From positions 46,539 to 110,538 of the forward strand of contig NZ_AMRJ01000008.1 of the NCBI RefSeq assembly GCF_000300995.1: a stretch of DNA of 64,000 nucleotides. The letters run 5' to 3'. Positions 37,736 to 45,955 of this stretch are shown one piece after another. Source of the DNA: Alcanivorax hongdengensis A-11-3 (GTDB lineage Bacteria; Pseudomonadota; Gammaproteobacteria; Pseudomonadales; Alcanivoracaceae). A program made the translations under genes and the position numbers. The notes beneath the pieces are model-generated. The model worked only from the letters and a program-made list of their open reading frames with translations, was not told the DNA's origin and did not search any database. Each line of letters begins with the position of its first letter. Position 1 is the first letter of the stretch.

Positions 37736-37951
37736 TTATTGACGTAACGGTTTGAGCAGACCGTCGGTGCCGTCCATTTTCAGCATCAACATCAGGGCCA
37801 TTAACCGGCCCAGCTCCCCTTTCGGGAAGCCCTTGTCGGCAAACCACAGCAGGTAGGGCTCGGGCAGGTCCGCCAGCACCCGGCCCTGATACTTGCCGAA
37901 TGGCATGGTGCGCTCCACCAGGGCGCGCAGATCATCCTGACTGAAAGGCAT
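37736..37951 (-). CDS. DUF3820 family protein
   Basis: 71 residues. MPFGKYQGRVLADLPEPYLLWFADKGFPKGELG is the DUF3820 signature, also seen as a short helical module in exonuclease-like and nucleic-acid proteins. Function unknown. The ATG at 37951 is preferred over a TTG two codons earlier. Confidence 0.85.
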   Translation of the reverse strand: MPFSQDDLRALVERTMPFGKYQGRVLADLPEPYLLWFADKGFPKGELGRLMALMLMLKMDGTDGLLKPLRQ

Positions 37952-37992
37952 AAACAACGATATCCAACACGGTAAAGCGCGAGACTAGCAGA

Positions 37993-38619
37993 TCATTGCC
38001 CCCCGCAGCAGGAAGACGTGGCCGGTTGCTCACGGCGGGCCTGGCGCAGAATGGCCACGGCACTGTGGGTGAACAGGCCGGCAATGGCGAAGGCCACCAG
38101 CACGTCCGGCCAGCGGCTGCCGCTGACCAGCACCAGAGCCCCGGCGGCGATCACCGCCAGGTTGGCGACGGCATCATTGCGCGAACACAGCCAGACCGAA
38201 CGGATATTGGCATCGCCGTGGCGATAGCGCACCAGCAAGCCGAGACTGGTGAGATTGGCAACCAGCGCCAGGGCGCCGATGCCACTGATCAGCGGCCCCG
38301 GCGGCACCGCATCGCCCAGTACCGCCCTCACACTGTCGGCCAGTACCAGCAGCCCCATCACCAGCAATGACCCGCCCTTGATTCGCGCCGCCCGCAACCG
38401 CCAGGCCTGGGACTGGCCCAGCGCCCAGAGGGTTAGACCATAGGTGGCGGTGTCGCCCAAAAAATCCAGCGCATCGGCGCGCAGGGCCCGGGAGCCGGAC
38501 AGCCAGCCGACACTGATTTCCACCACGAACATCAGCAGGTTGATCAGCAAGACCCCCACCAACGCCCGGCGATAGGACGGCGGGGCGGACTCTTTCAGTT
38601 CCGGTTCACAACAGGCCAT
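37993..38619 (-). CDS. Cation-efflux (CDF-like) transporter with Cys-rich ends
   Basis: 208 residues with six membrane helices. Helices 2 and 5 carry CDF-type Asp pairs (ADALDFLGD; SRNDAVANL). Both ends carry cysteine metal-binding patches (MACCEPE; SSCCGGQ). There is no cytoplasmic ferredoxin-like domain, so it is a short form. It lies 24 bases downstream of the His-rich CDF gene and is probably co-transcribed from the CadR-controlled promoter. Exports a divalent or thiophilic metal. Confidence 0.85.
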   Translation of the reverse strand: MACCEPELKESAPPSYRRALVGVLLINLLMFVVEISVGWLSGSRALRADALDFLGDTATYGLTLWALGQSQAWRLRAARIKGGSLLVMGLLVLADSVRAVLGDAVPPGPLISGIGALALVANLTSLGLLVRYRHGDANIRSVWLCSRNDAVANLAVIAAGALVLVSGSRWPDVLVAFAIAGLFTHSAVAILRQARREQPATSSCCGGQ

Positions 38620-38643
38620 GGGCTCTCCTTGATCGACGACTCA

Positions 38644-39579
38644 TCAATGCTCGTGCCGGGCGTGCAGGGTGCAGACATGCTCGCTGTCGCCCTGGGCTAT
38701 CTGCAGGGTGCTGTGATCAATACGGAAGGTCTCTTTCAGCCCCGCCGCCAGCTGGTCCATGTAGGCGTCACCGGGGTAGCCCGCCGGCATGATCAGCCGC
38801 ACGGTCAGGGCGCTTTCGGTGGTGCTCATGGCCCAGATGTGCAGGTCGTGGATGTCCTGCACGCCATCCTGTTCACGCAGGTAGCGAGCCACCGCCGGCA
38901 GGTCGATATGGCTGGGCACCGCATTGAGGGCCAGTTTCATGGAGTCGCGCAGCAGCCCCCAGGTACCGTAGACGATCACCAGCACGATCAGCAGGCTGAC
39001 TACCGGGTCCAGCCAGTTCCAGCCGGTCACCATGATCACCGCCCCGGCGATCACCACGCCCAGGGACACCGCCGCATCGGCGGCCAGATGCAAAAAGGCA
39101 CCGCGGATATTCAGGTCGTCCTTGCTGCCCTTGACGAACAGCCAGGCGGACAGCCCGTTGATGACGATACCGATGGCCGCCACCACCATCACCGTGTCGG
39201 TGGCTACCTGCGGCGGGTGCAGCAGGCTGTTGACCGCGTCCCAGCCGATCACGCCACAGGCAAACATCAGGAACATGGCATTGGCCAGCGCCGCCAGAAT
39301 GGAACTGCTGCGCAGGCCGTAGGTAAAGCGGCTGTCCGGCTGGCGTTTGGCCAGCAGGGCCCCGCCCCAGGCCAGCACCAGGCCCAGCACATCGGACAGG
39401 TTGTGACCGGCATCGGCCATCAACGCCGAGGAATTGGCCATGAAGCCGTAAATGAATTCAATGGCGGTAAAGCCCACATTCAGGACGATGGCGATCAGAA
39501 AGGCCCGGCCGAAATCCTGCGGGGCGTGGTGATGGCCATGATCGTGACCGTGATCATGGGAGTGAGCGTGCATGTGCAT
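38644..39579 (-). CDS. CDF-family cation transporter with His-rich N-terminus (CzcD/DmeF-like)
   Basis: 311 residues. The first 23 residues are a His/Asp run (MHMHAHSHDHGHDHGHHHAP). Six membrane helices carry the zinc-site motifs SALMADAGHNLSDV and HLAADAAVSLGVV, and a C-terminal cytoplasmic domain contains DIHDLHIWAM. It exports Zn/Cd/Co by proton exchange. It faces the CadR-like gene, with a MerR-type operator 39 bases before its start. Confidence 0.93.
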   Translation of the reverse strand: MHMHAHSHDHGHDHGHHHAPQDFGRAFLIAIVLNVGFTAIEFIYGFMANSSALMADAGHNLSDVLGLVLAWGGALLAKRQPDSRFTYGLRSSSILAALANAMFLMFACGVIGWDAVNSLLHPPQVATDTVMVVAAIGIVINGLSAWLFVKGSKDDLNIRGAFLHLAADAAVSLGVVIAGAVIMVTGWNWLDPVVSLLIVLVIVYGTWGLLRDSMKLALNAVPSHIDLPAVARYLREQDGVQDIHDLHIWAMSTTESALTVRLIMPAGYPGDAYMDQLAAGLKETFRIDHSTLQIAQGDSEHVCTLHARHEH

Positions 39580-39609
39580 GGTGCGATTCCGTCATCAGCA
39601 TTCAGGTGC

Positions 39610-39640
39610 ATTAACCGCCCTGTAGCCACTACAGGGTCAA
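39610..39640 (-). promoter_or_regulatory. MerR-type promoter of the CDF transporters
   Basis: On the minus strand: TTGACC (39640-39635), a 19-base spacer containing the dyad CCCTGTAG-TGG-CTACAGGG (39618-39636), then GTTAAT. The long spacer and central dyad are typical of MerR-activated promoters, and the dyad closely resembles CadR/PbrR operators. Confidence 0.75.
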
Positions 39641-39676
39641 GCCGGCCTTGAGGCCCGACAGTGACCAGTGCAACAT

Positions 39677-39691
39677 CTGTAGTCACTACAG
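39677..39691. promoter_or_regulatory. Second CadR-like operator
   Basis: Perfect dyad CTGTAGT-C-ACTACAG, 19 bases before the cadR ATG, again with TTGAAC next to it on the minus strand. Probably the autoregulatory site of the MerR-type gene. The half sites match the first operator. Confidence 0.65.
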
Positions 39692-39709
39692 GTTCAAGTG
39701 GGGCATGCC

Positions 39710-40126
39710 ATGCTGTCGATCGGAGAACTGGCGCAGACCACCGGGTGCAAGGTGGAGACCATTCGCTATTACGAGAAAATCGGCCTGATGCCGGAGCCGG
39801 AGCGCACCGGCGGCAATCAGCGGCGCTACGCGCCCCGTCACCGGGAACGGCTGCATTTTATTCGCCATTCCCGGGATCTGGGCTTTTCCATCGAGGCCAT
39901 CCGCGAGCTGCTGGCACTGTCCGACCAGCAGCAGCGCGACTGTGCCGCCGTGGACGCCCTGGCCCGTCGTCACCGGGAGGCGGTGCAGGCACGCATTGAG
40001 TCGTTACTGACCCTGCGCGAGGAGCTGGACCGCATGATCGAAGGTTGCGCCGGCGGCGATGTGGCCCACTGCCGCATTATCGAGGTGCTCAGCGACCACA
40101 GCCAGTGCCAGGGCGAACACGGCTAG
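39710..40126 (+). CDS. cadR: Cd/Pb-responsive MerR-family regulator, CadR-like
   Basis: 138 residues from MLSIGELAQTTGCKVETIRYYEKIGL, the MerR helix-turn-helix. A dimerisation helix follows, and a C-terminal metal loop with Cys residues (EGCAGGDVAHCRIIEVL); another Cys (RDCAAVD) completes the CadR/PbrR triad. The start at 39710 is four codons into the longer frame and has GGGGC upstream. It should activate the divergent CDF genes when Cd, Pb or Zn binds. Confidence 0.88.
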   Translation: MLSIGELAQTTGCKVETIRYYEKIGLMPEPERTGGNQRRYAPRHRERLHFIRHSRDLGFSIEAIRELLALSDQQQRDCAAVDALARRHREAVQARIESLLTLREELDRMIEGCAGGDVAHCRIIEVLSDHSQCQGEHG

Positions 40127-40138
40127 TCTTTATACCGT

Positions 40139-40555
40139 TCAGGGCTGCCGGTCGAACTGCGGTACCCCCTCCGGGATCTCGAACCAGGCCTGCTTCTCGC
40201 TCACCCAGACATGGGCCTGGGGCTGGATCAGGCGGGTGTCATCCAGGTTACTGGGCTTGAGCTTGATAATGTCCGGCTGCGCCGGGTCGTAATGGTAAAT
40301 GCGGTTGCCGCAATCGGGGCAGAATGCCGCCGCGTTGATGTTGCCGCTGTCCGCGGTTCGCTCCCAGTGACGGAGCGTGCCCTCGAAGATGAGATCGTCC
40401 GCCGCCACCACGGCGGTAATACTGAACGCGCTGGTGGACAGCTTCTGGCACTCACGGCAGTGGCAGGCCACCACCATCCTGGGCGCCGCCAGCAGCCGGT
40501 AACGGACCTGGCCGCACTGGCAGGCACCGTAAACCGGATACGCGGTTTCACTCAT
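40139..40555 (-). CDS. GFA-family zinc protein
   Basis: 138 residues with the GFA (glutathione-dependent formaldehyde-activating-like) zinc pattern: GACQCGQVRY, CHCRECQ and FCPDCGNRIYHYD. Most members bind zinc structurally and lack proven activity. Its start overlaps the stop of the AhpD-like gene (ATGA-type), so they form a pair. Confidence 0.9.
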   Translation of the reverse strand: MSETAYPVYGACQCGQVRYRLLAAPRMVVACHCRECQKLSTSAFSITAVVAADDLIFEGTLRHWERTADSGNINAAAFCPDCGNRIYHYDPAQPDIIKLKPSNLDDTRLIQPQAHVWVSEKQAWFEIPEGVPQFDRQP

Positions 40556-41205
40556 GATAATGACTCTCTCGGGTTCCCGGCCAACGCCTCCGCCCGCTGG
40601 TTAAACGCATCCAGTGCGTTTTCTATTGAAGGCTCCAACTGTACTCCACTGTTGATCAGCAAACCCGCCACCATCTGGTAATGCCCCACCAGCAAGATGA
40701 TTTCCACCAGTTCCCGAGGCTTGAAGTACTCACTGAGCGTCTGCCAGGTCGTTTCACTGATCAATTGCTGCTGACACAGTTCCTCACAGGCTTGCAGCGC
40801 CACCGCCGTGGCCGGCTCCGGCAAGGAATGCGGCGCAGTGGCCAGCGCCACAATCTGTTCATGGGTGACCCCTACTCGCAACGCGATCTCCACATGCTGC
40901 CCCCATTCATAGCGGCTGCGACACAACCAGCCGGTACGCAGTATCAGCATTTCCCTAAGTGGCGCCGGCAAACGACCAAAGGGCATCATCTGAGAGGCAA
41001 ACAGCAACCAGGGCCAGAACAGACGACGGTTGATATTGAAGACCGGAAAGACCCTCGGCAATTCCTGCCGCCCAAACCATCGTGCCACTCCGGATACGGA
41101 ACGAAACAGTACGCCTCGCCGAGCCGGTGGGGGCGCCGGCAACCGCTCGGTCTGCGTCATCAGCCAGCCCCCCGGCGGCTGCAAATAATCCTGTGATGCA
41201 TCCAT
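40552..41205 (-). CDS. Carboxymuconolactone decarboxylase/AhpD-like protein
   Basis: 217 residues from MDASQDYLQPPGG. The helical CMD core is visible: LREMLILRTGWLCRSRYEWGQHVEIAL, with Arg-Tyr-Glu-Trp-x-x-His in the usual active-site position and Cys at RTGWLC; VEIILLVGHYQMVAGLL closes the bundle. Function is likely a gamma-carboxymuconolactone decarboxylase-like or peroxidase activity; substrate unknown. The start has GCGAGGG upstream. A longer frame to 41337 was rejected. Confidence 0.82.
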   Translation of the reverse strand: MDASQDYLQPPGGWLMTQTERLPAPPPARRGVLFRSVSGVARWFGRQELPRVFPVFNINRRLFWPWLLFASQMMPFGRLPAPLREMLILRTGWLCRSRYEWGQHVEIALRVGVTHEQIVALATAPHSLPEPATAVALQACEELCQQQLISETTWQTLSEYFKPRELVEIILLVGHYQMVAGLLINSGVQLEPSIENALDAFNQRAEALAGNPRESLS

Positions 41206-41365
41206 GATCGTGCCCTCGCTGAAGAAGCTCTCATCCTGACGTAAAGCACGGCCGCCCTCCACGGGTACCACACTTTTGGCCCGACGGGACACAGACACCA
41301 GCCTGCGGGAACCGCAGGATAACAGCATCCTCACCAACCAGTGTCACAAAAAACAGGGCCCGACC

Positions 41366-42229
41366 ATGACCGACTTGCACAACAAGAAATGCGTCATCAC
41401 CGGCGCCGCCAGCGGCATCGGTCGGGCAGTAGCCCTGGCCGCCGGTGCTCATGGCGCGCGCCTGTTTCTGACCGACATCAACCAACAGGCCCTTGACGAA
41501 ACGGCCTCTCAGCTGGCCGACCAGGGCGCAACCGTGGAAGTCAGCCAGGCGTTGGATATTACCGATTATCACGCGGTACGGGCCTTTGCCGAACAAATTC
41601 ACGCCCACCATGGCAGCATGGACGTGCTGATGAATATTGCCGGCATTGCCATCTGGGGCCCGGTGGACAAACTCGAGCATCAGCATTGGCGATCACTGGT
41701 GGAGGTCAACCTGATGGGCCCCATCCACGTACTGGAAAGCTTTCTACCCACCATGGTCGCCGCAGGGCGGGGCGGGCATGTGCTTACCGTATCCTCCGCC
41801 GCCGGCCTGTTCGGACTACCCTGGCATGCCGGCTATAACGCCAGCAAATTCGCCGTACGCGGCATTAGCGAAGCCATGCGCTATGACCTGCGCCGCCACC
41901 GCATCCATGTCAGCCTGGTCTGCCCGGGCGCGGTGAATACCGGGCTGGTGCAGACTATACAGATCGTCGGTATCGACCAGCACACCCCGGAAGTCGAAAA
42001 ACTCAAACAACGTTTTCAGCGCCACGCCGTTACCCCGCAACAGGCGGCCAACGCGATTCTCAAGGGGCTGAAACATAATCGCTACCTGATCTACACCTCC
42101 CCGGATATCCGCCTGGGTTACTGGTTCAAGCGCAAGTGGGCCTGGCCATTTGAACAGGTCATTCGTGTCATTGGCCTCCAGCTGGACCGTGTCGCACGCC
42201 GCCAGCAACAGGATCAGCGCGTAGAATAG
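41366..42229 (+). CDS. Short-chain dehydrogenase/reductase
   Basis: 287 residues from MTDLHNKKCVITGAASGIGRAV (Rossmann TGxxxGxG). Asp in TDINQQ at the end of strand 2 suggests NAD preference. The NAG motif appears as NIAG; the catalytic Ser-Tyr-Lys are in TVSSAAG and YNASKFA. The C-terminal 60 residues are basic and hydrophobic (YWFKRKWAWPFEQVIRVI) and may sit on the membrane. Substrate unknown. It is divergent from the AhpD-like gene. Confidence 0.9.
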   Translation: MTDLHNKKCVITGAASGIGRAVALAAGAHGARLFLTDINQQALDETASQLADQGATVEVSQALDITDYHAVRAFAEQIHAHHGSMDVLMNIAGIAIWGPVDKLEHQHWRSLVEVNLMGPIHVLESFLPTMVAAGRGGHVLTVSSAAGLFGLPWHAGYNASKFAVRGISEAMRYDLRRHRIHVSLVCPGAVNTGLVQTIQIVGIDQHTPEVEKLKQRFQRHAVTPQQAANAILKGLKHNRYLIYTSPDIRLGYWFKRKWAWPFEQVIRVIGLQLDRVARRQQQDQRVE

Positions 42230-42375
42230 CGCCAGACCACGGTCCAGGCGGCCTGTCCAGGCGAATTCGTACCATTCAGGCACGAAATTTGACATTAACA
42301 CTTTGTCTAGCATGGACCTGAACGTCATTCGGAGTAAAATGCCCGCGCGTTCACCCACTCCATAGGCCGCCTTTA

Positions 42376-43611
42376 ATGACTACCGTGCTTCTGATACTGG
42401 TGGCGCTGGGCTTTGTGTCCATCGTCGTCGAAGACCTTGTCCATATCGACAAGGCCAAAACCACCCTCTTTTTCGGGTCCTTTGCCTGGGTTCTTTTCTT
42501 TGTGGCGCCTCCCGGCGGCCTGTCCCAGGACCAGCTGATGGAAAGCCTGAACGAAAACCTGCTGGATATCGCCACCCTATGGCTGTTCCTGATGGCCGCC
42601 ATGACCTTCGTGGCCTACCTGTCCAGCAAGGGCATCATTGATGCCCTGGTCAATCGCCTGCTGCCCGAGCGCATTACCGAGCGCAAGCTGATGCTGATGA
42701 CCGGCCTGTTCGCCTTCCTGTTCTCATCCATGGCTGACAACATCACTGCCACCCTGGTCTGCATCGCGGTGCTGGCCAACCTGCGCCTGCCGCCCAAGAA
42801 GCTGCTGCGCTACGTGGTGCTGGTGGTCTTCGCGGTGAACTCCGGCGGTACCGCCCTGATTACCGGTGACGTGACCACCCTGATGATCTTCCTGGCCGAC
42901 AAGGTGGAAATCGTCGATCTGCTGATGCTCAGCGTGCCGGCGGCCTGCGCCGTGGCGGTGCTGGCGGTGGCGCTGTCGTTCGGCCTCAAGGGCGAGGTGG
43001 TGATCCAGAAGGACAACACGCCGATTACCCGCGGTGACAAGGTCATCGCCATCCTGTTCTTCTCCACCATCATCGGCACCATCCTGGCCAATGTGTTCTT
43101 CAGCATCCCGCCGGTGCTGTGCTTCCTGTTCGGCCTGTCGCTGATGTTCATGGTGGTACAGTTCATGAACAAGGACGAGCCGATCCTGGATTACATCCGC
43201 AAGATCGAGTTCGACACCCTGCTGTTCTTCCTGGGCGTACTGCTGCTGGTGGGCATGCTCAAGCAGCTGGGCATCCTGGCCTACTTCCCGAAACTGTACG
43301 ACATCATGCCGCCGGTGGCTGCCAACTATGTGGTCGGCATGGTCTCCTCACTGTTTGATAACGTGCCGCTGACCGCCGCCCTGCTGAACTCCGGCATCGA
43401 CATGAGCCTGCCGGAATGGCTGACGCTGACCTTCACCGTGGGGGTCGGTGGCTCCCTGCTGATCATCGGCTCCGCCGCTGGCGTGGTGGCCATGAGCAAG
43501 GTCGAGCCGCTGACCTTCAGCAGTTACCTGCGCTACTTCCCGTTCCTGGCGGTGGCCTACACCTTCGGCTTCTTTGCCACCCTGGGCCTGGGCATGCTGA
43601 TTCACGGCTGA
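42376..43611 (+). CDS. nhaD: NhaD-type Na+/H+ antiporter
   Basis: 411 residues, about twelve membrane helices. NhaD features: SSMADNITATLVCIAVL, NSGGTALITGDVTTLMIF and SSLFDNVPLTAALLNSG (the two DNxxAxLV-type motifs). It extrudes sodium at alkaline pH and fits a marine or saline habitat. A TAAAAT box at 42335-42340 may be its -10. A strong terminator follows at 43627. Confidence 0.93.
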   Translation: MTTVLLILVALGFVSIVVEDLVHIDKAKTTLFFGSFAWVLFFVAPPGGLSQDQLMESLNENLLDIATLWLFLMAAMTFVAYLSSKGIIDALVNRLLPERITERKLMLMTGLFAFLFSSMADNITATLVCIAVLANLRLPPKKLLRYVVLVVFAVNSGGTALITGDVTTLMIFLADKVEIVDLLMLSVPAACAVAVLAVALSFGLKGEVVIQKDNTPITRGDKVIAILFFSTIIGTILANVFFSIPPVLCFLFGLSLMFMVVQFMNKDEPILDYIRKIEFDTLLFFLGVLLLVGMLKQLGILAYFPKLYDIMPPVAANYVVGMVSSLFDNVPLTAALLNSGIDMSLPEWLTLTFTVGVGGSLLIIGSAAGVVAMSKVEPLTFSSYLRYFPFLAVAYTFGFFATLGLGMLIHG

Positions 43612-43626
43612 CCTGACGCCCGGCAA

Positions 43627-43665
43627 GGCCGCCCACGCCCTCGTGGGCGGCCCCTGTCTTTCTCT
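43627..43665. terminator. Terminator between nhaD and TMEM175-like gene
   Basis: 11-bp perfect stem GGCCGCCCACG / CGTGGGCGGCC (43627-43652) with a CCCT loop, followed on the plus strand by a pyrimidine run CCTGTCTTTCTCTC. It lies between convergent genes. Confidence 0.8.
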
Positions 43666-43674
43666 CCCGGGGCC

Positions 43675-44256
43675 CTACCCCTCCTGCAGAGTGCGCTCGA
43701 TACGGCGATCCGGGATCAACCACAGCAGCGCCACCAGCACATACAGCCCCAGTGACAACGCCGGCAGCCAGAAGGCGCCGATGATCCCCGCCAGATAACA
43801 GACCACCGAGACCTTTTCCTTCCAGGCTTGGCCGGCCACGGCCCGGCGCAGCACCGATTCCTGGCCCTGGGCGCGGATGATCATCCATTCCAGCAGGTTG
43901 TAGGCCAGCGCCGCCATGAACAGCACCAGCCCGTACAGGGCCGTGGGCACCGGCGTGAAATGGTTCTCTCCCATCCAGCCGGTGGCAAAGGGAATCAGCG
44001 ACAGCCAGAACAGCAGATGCAGGTTGGCCCACAGCATGGGGCCGGAGACCCGCTCCACCGTGTGCAGCATGTGGTGATGGTTGTTCCAGTAGATCCCCAG
44101 ATAAATGAAACTCAGCACATAGCTGAGGAAGACCGGCAGCACCGGCAACAGCGCCTCCAGCGCATGCCCGTGGGGCACTTTCATTTCCAGCACCATGATG
44201 GTGATCAGAATGGCAATCACGCCATCACTGAAGGCTTCCAGTCGGCCTTTACCCAT
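43675..44256 (-). CDS. TMEM175/DUF1211 family potassium channel-like protein
   Basis: 193 residues with six membrane helices. First helix: RLEAFSDGVIAILITIMVLEMKVP, the FSDG signature of DUF1211/TMEM175 channels. The repeat signature is degenerate in the second half, as is normal for bacterial single-repeat members, which assemble as tetramers. The start at MGKGRLEAF is chosen for family length; GAAGGAG lies 12 bases upstream. Confidence 0.88.
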   Translation of the reverse strand: MGKGRLEAFSDGVIAILITIMVLEMKVPHGHALEALLPVLPVFLSYVLSFIYLGIYWNNHHHMLHTVERVSGPMLWANLHLLFWLSLIPFATGWMGENHFTPVPTALYGLVLFMAALAYNLLEWMIIRAQGQESVLRRAVAGQAWKEKVSVVCYLAGIIGAFWLPALSLGLYVLVALLWLIPDRRIERTLQEG

Positions 44257-44378
44257 GATTTGCTTTGCTCCTTCGCTTGAAATGCCGGTTATCCGACCCA
44301 CGTTAACAGGCTCTGGCTGCCCACAACATAATTGGCTACATTGGCAGCCATCTCCCCACCACAGAATACAGGCCGATT

Positions 44379-44684
44379 ATGAAAGCCGCAGAAAGGATTG
44401 AACTGCTCAAGGATATGATTCAGGAAGCCATCGACGATGGCGCCACCAGCGTCGAGGACGTACACCAGCACATTGCCGGCCTGCCCTTCGATGCGCTGGA
44501 AAAACTGGGCCTGTTCGAGGAACAGGCCGCCAGCCTGAAAGACAAGCAACGCAAGACCATCGGCCTGGTGTACGACACCATCCGCAAGGTCAACCAGGAA
44601 GTGGGCTCACTGATCTCCGAGCAGTTTGCCGCCCTGGAAGACGCCCGCACGGCCTCGCGCAACATGGACCGCAACGACGACTGA
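44379..44684 (+). CDS. Small helical protein of unknown function
   Basis: 101 residues, all helix with high charge: LLKDMIQEAIDDGATSVEDVHQHIAGLPFDALEKLGLFEEQ, then a coiled-coil-like second half (KDKQRKTIGLVYDTIRKVNQEVG). I do not recognise a named domain. Cytosolic; it stands alone between the TMEM175-like gene and the Omp85-type gene, which it meets tail to tail with 6 bases between them. The GC and codon pattern match the host. Confidence 0.7.
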   Translation: MKAAERIELLKDMIQEAIDDGATSVEDVHQHIAGLPFDALEKLGLFEEQAASLKDKQRKTIGLVYDTIRKVNQEVGSLISEQFAALEDARTASRNMDRNDD

Positions 44685-44690
44685 TACGCC

Positions 44691-45875
44691 CTACCAGCTG
44701 GACCCCGCCTGGATATACCAGGCGGTATCTTCCGGCCCGCGAGCCACATCCAGCCCCATGGTCATGCCATAGCGCCGCGCCACCAGATAGCGAAAACCCG
44801 CCCCGTAGCTGTTGGCCACCTCGGCCTCTGACAGCGCATTCAGACTCTGTGCCGCCCGGCCGCCACCACCGAAAGCATTGAACCGCCAGCGCAGGCTGGC
44901 CTTCCAGGTCGCTTCCACCTCGGCGGTGGCCACCGCCTTGCCCTGGTACCGCACGGCGGGAATGCCGCGCATGTCGATATAGGGCAGCACATAAGGCGGC
45001 AGACGGGAGGCATCGCCAGCGTCGATGCCGTCATATTGCAGGCGCAGGGCAATGTTGACGTGCTGGTTCACGTTCCAGTAGTTGAGGCCTTCCAGGGTGT
45101 AACTGCCGAAATTCACATCACTGCCAATGCTGTCGCCATACCACACGTAATTGGCGGCATAATAGAGCCCGGACTGGGGCGATAGCGGGTTGTCGCGCGA
45201 ATCGTATTCCGCCAGCAAACCGGCACCGGAGGTACGCACCGTCTCGCCGATGTTGTTGTCCAGAAAGGTATTCACCGCATTATTCAGGGCCGGGTTGGGC
45301 AGTGCGATGTCCTTCGCCAGATCCAGTTTCACCTGCCGATAACTCTGGCGGATACCCAGCATCCAGCGGCTGTCACCCAGGCGGAACTTGAGCTCCTGAA
45401 TATCCAGCGGGCCTTGCAGGTTCAGCTCCACCGGCTTTCTCAGATCAAAGCCCCCGAGGGAATAGAAGTCCAGATTCAGGTCCGGGTAGAGCACAAAACC
45501 GCGATAGCGAACCCGGTCATCCATCCAGAACCCCATGTGCCCGGCGGCCAGGGCCTTGCTGCCGTTTTCCGTGGTGCCCAGCCCCAGCACACTGATGTTG
45601 TTGGGCAGAATGGCCGGGCTGTTGCCGCTGACCCGCTGCTTTTTCTGCTCTTCGGATTCATGGAAGAAGATACCGGCCATGCCGAAACCATAACCCACCG
45701 CCGGCTCGGTAATGACCATGGGCACCGGCAGGAAACCGGCCGGCACCTCGGACAGATAACGGCTGGCATCCAGCTGGCCGTCTTCCGGGTCAATCATGTA
45801 ATCGTGAAAGAAGTCCGCCTGCAGCGGTGCGGCAAACACCACCAGGCAGATCGCCAGTAACCCTCGCCTAACCAT
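44691..45875 (-). CDS. BamA/TamA-type outer-membrane barrel (bacterial surface antigen)
   Basis: 394 residues: signal peptide (LQA-DFFHD), then a region of beta strands matching the D15/Omp85 barrel without POTRA domains (PAVGYGFGMAGIFF near the start; LLAEYDSRDNPLSPQSGLYYAANY, GFRYLVARRYGMTMGLDVARGPEDTAWYIQAGSSW at the end, with the aromatic C-terminal residue of barrels). Patatin-like or stand-alone barrels of this type have unknown cargo. It is divergent from the PLD-family gene with 80 bases between. Confidence 0.83.
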   Translation of the reverse strand: MVRRGLLAICLVVFAAPLQADFFHDYMIDPEDGQLDASRYLSEVPAGFLPVPMVITEPAVGYGFGMAGIFFHESEEQKKQRVSGNSPAILPNNISVLGLGTTENGSKALAAGHMGFWMDDRVRYRGFVLYPDLNLDFYSLGGFDLRKPVELNLQGPLDIQELKFRLGDSRWMLGIRQSYRQVKLDLAKDIALPNPALNNAVNTFLDNNIGETVRTSGAGLLAEYDSRDNPLSPQSGLYYAANYVWYGDSIGSDVNFGSYTLEGLNYWNVNQHVNIALRLQYDGIDAGDASRLPPYVLPYIDMRGIPAVRYQGKAVATAEVEATWKASLRWRFNAFGGGGRAAQSLNALSEAEVANSYGAGFRYLVARRYGMTMGLDVARGPEDTAWYIQAGSSW

Positions 45876-45955
45876 GGCCCCGTCCTTCCCTGCTGATTTG
45901 AAATTATCTGGCTACTGGGGTCTGATATTCCCAGACTTGCGAGGGTAAAACCATT

